Below, piece by piece: positions 5,427 through 8,320 of a stretch of DNA of 8,320 bases (position 1 is its first letter; the number at the start of each line of letters is the position of its first letter). This DNA comes from Deltaproteobacteria bacterium (GTDB taxonomy: Bacteria; Myxococcota_A; Polyangia; Polyangiales; Houyiibacteriaceae). The position numbers and the translations under genes are program-made. The stretch covers positions 1-8,320 of the forward strand of contig QMMB01000129.1 in the NCBI GenBank assembly GCA_003647035.1. Reading direction: 5' to 3'. The notes under the pieces are model-generated. The model saw only the letters and a list, made by a program, of their open reading frames with translations. It was not told where the DNA came from and did no database searches.

Positions 5427-5759
5427 ATGGCCGACAGGTTCGAGAACGACGCCGGGACCATCACCCAGGTCAAACCGGAGAAAAAGCTCAAACGCCCACG
5501 GCTCTACCGAGTTCTTCTGCACAATGATGATTACACTACCAGGGAGTTTGTGGTTCAGGTTCTGCACACGGTCTTCAATCGCGCAGAGCAAGATGCGATC
5601 CGTATCATGCTCCACGTTCACCACAACGGCGTCGGCGTCGCCGGGGTCTTCACACGCGAGGTCGCAGAGACCAAGGTCCAACGCGTCGAGCGAATGGCCC
5701 GCGAGCACGAGTTTCCCTTGCGCATGACGATGGAGCCCGAAGAGGAGGAAGACACTTAG
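5427..5759 (+). CDS. clpS: ClpS, N-degron adaptor for ClpA
   Basis: A 110-aa protein of normal ClpS length. It binds proteins with N-terminal Leu, Phe, Tyr or Trp and delivers them to ClpAP. A flexible N-terminal extension (1-24) is followed by the ClpS core: YRVLLHNDDYTTREFVVQVL (27-46), MLHVHHNGVGVAGVF (61-75) and EVAETKVQRVERMAREHEFPL (78-98). By alignment with E. coli ClpS, the residues that hold the substrate alpha-amino group are present: Asn33 and Asp34 (E. coli N34 and D35) and His65 (E. coli H66). The E. coli specificity-gate residue Met40 is Arg39 here. The protein ends in an acidic tail, EPEEEEDT, whose codons also carry the clpA ribosome site. ATG 5427 is the only reasonable start; no Shine-Dalgarno precedes it. 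It is followed 2 nt later by clpA, so the two are clearly coupled. Confidence 0.96.
   Translation: MADRFENDAGTITQVKPEKKLKRPRLYRVLLHNDDYTTREFVVQVLHTVFNRAEQDAIRIMLHVHHNGVGVAGVFTREVAETKVQRVERMAREHEFPLRMTMEPEEEEDT
5744..5748 (+). promoter_or_regulatory. Ribosome binding site of clpA inside the clpS 3' end
   Basis: GGAGG at 5744-5748, inside the Glu codons of the ClpS acidic tail, lies 13 nt before ATG 5762. It is the strongest Shine-Dalgarno in the window, although the spacing is slightly long. Its position supports ATG 5762 and coupling of the two genes. Confidence 0.6.
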
Positions 5760-5761
5760 CC

Positions 5762-8038
5762 ATGGCCGGTCCCGTCATCGACAAAGAGCTTCAAGCCACC
5801 CTTCGCAAAGCATTCGACCGCGCGGGGTTGATGCGCCACGAGTACGTGACGCTCGAGCACCTGCTCCTCGCCCTTACCGAGGACCCCGCGGCGTCGAAGG
5901 CGCTGCGAGCGTGTGGCGCCAACATTGGCCGCCTTCGAAAGCAGCTCGAGGGTTTCATGCAAGAGCGCCTGTCGCGCGTGCCCGAAGCCGTCACGGTGGA
6001 GCCGCACCAAACGCTGGCCGTGGAACGAGTCCTGCAGCGAGCGGCGATTCACGCGATCTCATCGGAGATGAAGACCATCGACGGCAGCAACGTGCTCGTC
6101 CAGATCCTCAAGGAGGAGGAGTCATACGCTGCGTTCGTGCTGCAAGAGGCAGGGGTGAGCCCTCTGGACCTCAAGCGCTACATCGCCCACGGCGTGGGGA
6201 CTGACCTCGTCCCCGGCGAGAGCGACGCCTATACCGACGCCGACTTCGACGAGGACGAGGACGAGTCGTCCGCGGGGCGCGACCCACTCGAAGCGTTCAC
6301 GACCGATCTGATCGCCGAGGCCGCCGCGGGGCGTATCGACCCGTTGATCGGCCGCGACGAGGAGCTCGATCGCACCGTTCAGGTGCTTTGCCGCCGCCGC
6401 AAGAACAATCCCATCTACGTGGGCGAGTCCGGGGTGGGCAAGACCGCCATGGCGGAGGGGCTTGCGCGGCGGGTCTACGAAGGCCGCGTCCCCGAGGTGC
6501 TGGCAGGCGCACAGATCTACTCGCTCGACATGGGCGCCCTCCTCGCCGGCACCAAGTTCCGCGGCCAGTTCGAGGAACGGCTCAAGGCGATCATGAAGCG
6601 CCTCGAAGAGATCGACAACGCCATCCTGTTCATCGATGAAATCCACACCATCGTCGGCGCTGGCGCGACGACCGGAAGCTCGATGGATGCGTCGAACATT
6701 CTCAAACCAGCGCTGGCATCCGGCAAGCTCCGGTGCCTCGGGTCGACGACCTACACCGATTTCAAGCATCTCGACCGCGATCGAGCCCTGGCCCGCCGGT
6801 TCCAGAAGATCGACGTGCACGAGCCTTCCGTCGAAGACACCGTGGAGATTCTCAAGGGTCTCCGCCAGTACTACGAAGATCACCACGACGTGAAGTACGA
6901 CGACGACGCCCTCGAGGCAGCGGCGCAGCTCGCGCAAAAACACATCGTCGAGCGCTTCTTGCCGGACAAGGCCATCGACGTGATCGACGAGGCTGGCTCG
7001 CTCGAACGCATGCGCCCCGAGAAAGAGCGAACGCATCGAATCACGGTCAAAGAGATCGAGAAGGTCGTGAGCAAGATGGCTCGCGTCCCGGTCGAATCCG
7101 TGAGCGCGAAGGAGCGCGACCGGCTCAAGGACCTTGGCCCCGAGCTTCGCAAGGTGATCTTCGGGCAGGACGCGGCCATCGAGAAGGTCGTCAGCGCCAT
7201 CACCCTGGCCCGAGCGGGTCTGCGCGCGGATCACAAGCCCATCGGGTCTTTCTTGTTCGCCGGCCCCACCGGGGTTGGCAAGACGGAGCTCGCTCGACAG
7301 CTGGCTCGCGTGATGGGCGTCGAGCTCCTCAGGTTCGACATGAGCGAGTACGGCGAGCGTCATTCGGTGTCACGGCTCATCGGTGCGCCTCCGGGCTACG
7401 TCGGCTTCGACCAGGGTGGCCTGCTCACCGACGCGGTGCGCAAGCATCCTCACGCCGTCGTGATTCTCGACGAGATCGAGAAGGCTCACAGCGAGCTGTT
7501 CAACATCCTGTTGCAGGTGATGGACCATGCGAAGCTCACCGACAACAACGGGCGTGAAGCCGATTTCCGCAATATCGTGCTCGTCATGACGACCAACGCC
7601 GGGGCCTTCGAGGCGACGGAGAAGGTCGTCGGCTTCGGCGGCGACGAACACACCGATTTCGCAAAAGGGCGTACGCGACAGGCGATCGAACGCATCTTCA
7701 CGCCAGAGTTTCGCAATCGCCTGGACGCCTCGGTGTACTTCGACGGGCTCGGCAAGGACGTGATTCGCCGGGTGGTCGACAAAGAGGTCGCCCTGCTCAC
7801 CGACATGCTCTCCGACAAGCAGGTGCAGTTGGAGCTGAGCGAGGCGGCGCGGGAATGGCTCGCGAAGCACGGCTACGACCCGCAGATGGGGGCGCGTCCG
7901 ATGGCACGGCTCGTCGAGCAGAAGCTCAAAAAGCCGCTCGCCGAGGCGATGGTCTTTGGAAGCCTGACAGAAGGCGGGACAGCGCTCGCCGAAGTCGAAG
8001 ACGACGATATCGTTCTGTCCTTCCCAGCGTTGCGCTAG
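5762..8038 (+). CDS. clpA: ClpA, AAA+ unfoldase of the ClpAP protease
   Basis: A 758-aa protein, the usual ClpA length. It uses ATP to unfold substrates and thread them into ClpP. The N-domain (1-145) is the ClpS docking site. An acidic linker follows (153-175, with DEDEDE at 163-168). AAA domain D1 has Walker A GESGVGKT (221-228), pore loop KFRG (265-268), Walker B ILFIDE (288-293) and Arg345/346 as arginine fingers. D2 has Walker A GPTGVGKT (501-508), pore loop GYVG (545-548), Walker B VVILDE (566-571) and the FTPEFRNRLD sensor region (646-655, with Arg651). The ClpP-binding tripeptide, IGL in E. coli, is VGF at 623-625. There is no ClpB/ClpC-type middle coiled coil between D1 and D2, which fits ClpA. 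All ATPase residues are intact, so the protein should be active. It is co-transcribed with clpS upstream and followed 16 nt later by aat; clpP is not in the window. Confidence 0.97.
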   Translation: MAGPVIDKELQATLRKAFDRAGLMRHEYVTLEHLLLALTEDPAASKALRACGANIGRLRKQLEGFMQERLSRVPEAVTVEPHQTLAVERVLQRAAIHAISSEMKTIDGSNVLVQILKEEESYAAFVLQEAGVSPLDLKRYIAHGVGTDLVPGESDAYTDADFDEDEDESSAGRDPLEAFTTDLIAEAAAGRIDPLIGRDEELDRTVQVLCRRRKNNPIYVGESGVGKTAMAEGLARRVYEGRVPEVLAGAQIYSLDMGALLAGTKFRGQFEERLKAIMKRLEEIDNAILFIDEIHTIVGAGATTGSSMDASNILKPALASGKLRCLGSTTYTDFKHLDRDRALARRFQKIDVHEPSVEDTVEILKGLRQYYEDHHDVKYDDDALEAAAQLAQKHIVERFLPDKAIDVIDEAGSLERMRPEKERTHRITVKEIEKVVSKMARVPVESVSAKERDRLKDLGPELRKVIFGQDAAIEKVVSAITLARAGLRADHKPIGSFLFAGPTGVGKTELARQLARVMGVELLRFDMSEYGERHSVSRLIGAPPGYVGFDQGGLLTDAVRKHPHAVVILDEIEKAHSELFNILLQVMDHAKLTDNNGREADFRNIVLVMTTNAGAFEATEKVVGFGGDEHTDFAKGRTRQAIERIFTPEFRNRLDASVYFDGLGKDVIRRVVDKEVALLTDMLSDKQVQLELSEAAREWLAKHGYDPQMGARPMARLVEQKLKKPLAEAMVFGSLTEGGTALAEVEDDDIVLSFPALR

Positions 8039-8054
8039 CATACGGCGTCCGCTG

Positions 8055-8320
8055 ATGGCTGTGTACCTGCTCGACAAGGGACTCTCGTTCCCGGCCCCTG
8101 AAGACGCCAACGAAGAGGGCATCGTGGCGGTCGGCGGGGATGTGTCCCCGGAACGACTCCTGGTCGCGTACCGGCGCGGCATCTTCCCGTGGCCGGCGCG
8201 CGGCTATCCTCTGTTGTGGTTTTCCCCCGATCCACGTTTCGCGTTGACGCCCTCACACACTCACGTCTCGCGCTCGCTGCGCAAGGTCGTCCGAAAGGGG
8301 CAGCTTCGCGTCACTGCCGA
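8055..8320 (+). CDS. aat: Leucyl/phenylalanyl-tRNA-protein transferase (5' part)
   Basis: The first 88 residues of an enzyme usually about 230 aa long; the rest lies beyond the window. Aat transfers Leu or Phe from aminoacyl-tRNA to proteins with N-terminal Lys or Arg, creating a degron for ClpS. Family motifs are clear: FPAP (12-15), EGIVAVGGDVSPERLL (21-36), AYRRGIFPW (38-46), LLWFSPDPRF (53-62) and VSRSLRKVVR (71-80). The family's WWSPDPR is WFSPDPR here, a variation also known in other members. ATG 8055 is 16 nt after the clpA stop and gives the normal short N-terminus; no Shine-Dalgarno is obvious, so translation may depend on coupling to clpA. In E. coli aat and clpA are neighbours but converge; here both are on the same strand as clpS, suggesting one N-degron operon. 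Confidence 0.95.
   Translation, partial: MAVYLLDKGLSFPAPEDANEEGIVAVGGDVSPERLLVAYRRGIFPWPARGYPLLWFSPDPRFALTPSHTHVSRSLRKVVRKGQLRVTA

Noticed and set aside
6122..7363. A 413-codon open frame on the minus strand opposite clpA
   Set aside because: It mirrors the GC-rich codons of clpA, has no recognisable domain and a typical shadow composition.
7370..8182. A 270-codon minus-strand frame across the end of clpA and start of aat
   Set aside because: It overlaps two secure genes on the other strand and resembles no family.
1..8320. CRISPR arrays, tRNA or rRNA genes, transposases, phage genes and toxin-antitoxin or defence loci
   Set aside because: No regularly spaced repeats, cloverleaf or rRNA-like sequences and no recombinase or nuclease motifs were seen on either strand.

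Overview
The window is about 65% GC, with GC-rich third codon positions, rare spaces between genes, a myxobacterial-type divergent pilin-like protein, a J-domain protein with a DUF4388-like front end, and lipoproteins with an 'ACGD' type cleavage region. Together these suggest a member of the Myxococcota (former Deltaproteobacteria). That placement is inferred from gene style only; no rRNA or other phylogenetic marker is present.

Layout. Positions 1-349 carry no convincing complete gene. They hold a reading frame that looks coding but has no start (13-183), followed directly by a 126-nt imperfect palindrome (181-306) centred on a perfect 7-bp hairpin. A pseudopilin-like gene follows (about 350-883, +). 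It converges on a leftward two-gene unit: a TPR protein with a C-terminal TFIIB/cyclin-like and helix-turn-helix region (2699-1764), then a DUF4388-like plus J-domain protein (1724-918). A divergent intergenic region (2700-2889) separates these from a rightward run: a 161-aa helical protein of unknown function (2890-3375), a fused uroporphyrinogen-III C-methyltransferase/uroporphyrinogen-III synthase (cobA-hemD, 3381-4928), a small cysteine-containing lipoprotein overlapping its end (4894-5334), then clpS (5427-5759), clpA (5762-8038) and the 5' part of aat (8055 to the window end).

How the genes work together. clpS-clpA-aat encodes three of the four working parts of the bacterial N-degron pathway. 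Aat adds Leu/Phe to proteins with N-terminal Lys/Arg, ClpS recognises the resulting bulky N-terminus and hands the substrate to ClpA, and ClpA unfolds it into ClpP, which is not in the window. The cobA-hemD fusion makes uroporphyrinogen III and diverts it to precorrin-2, the branch point to siroheme/cobalamin versus heme. The leftward TPR and J-domain pair look like an uncharacterised regulatory or chaperone-linked unit.

No wholly new system is evident. The items most worth a second look are the 126-nt palindrome next to the pilin gene, the arginine at the specificity-gate position of ClpS, the two unusual leftward multidomain proteins, and two genes whose best -10 boxes sit so close to the start codon that their mRNAs may be leaderless.
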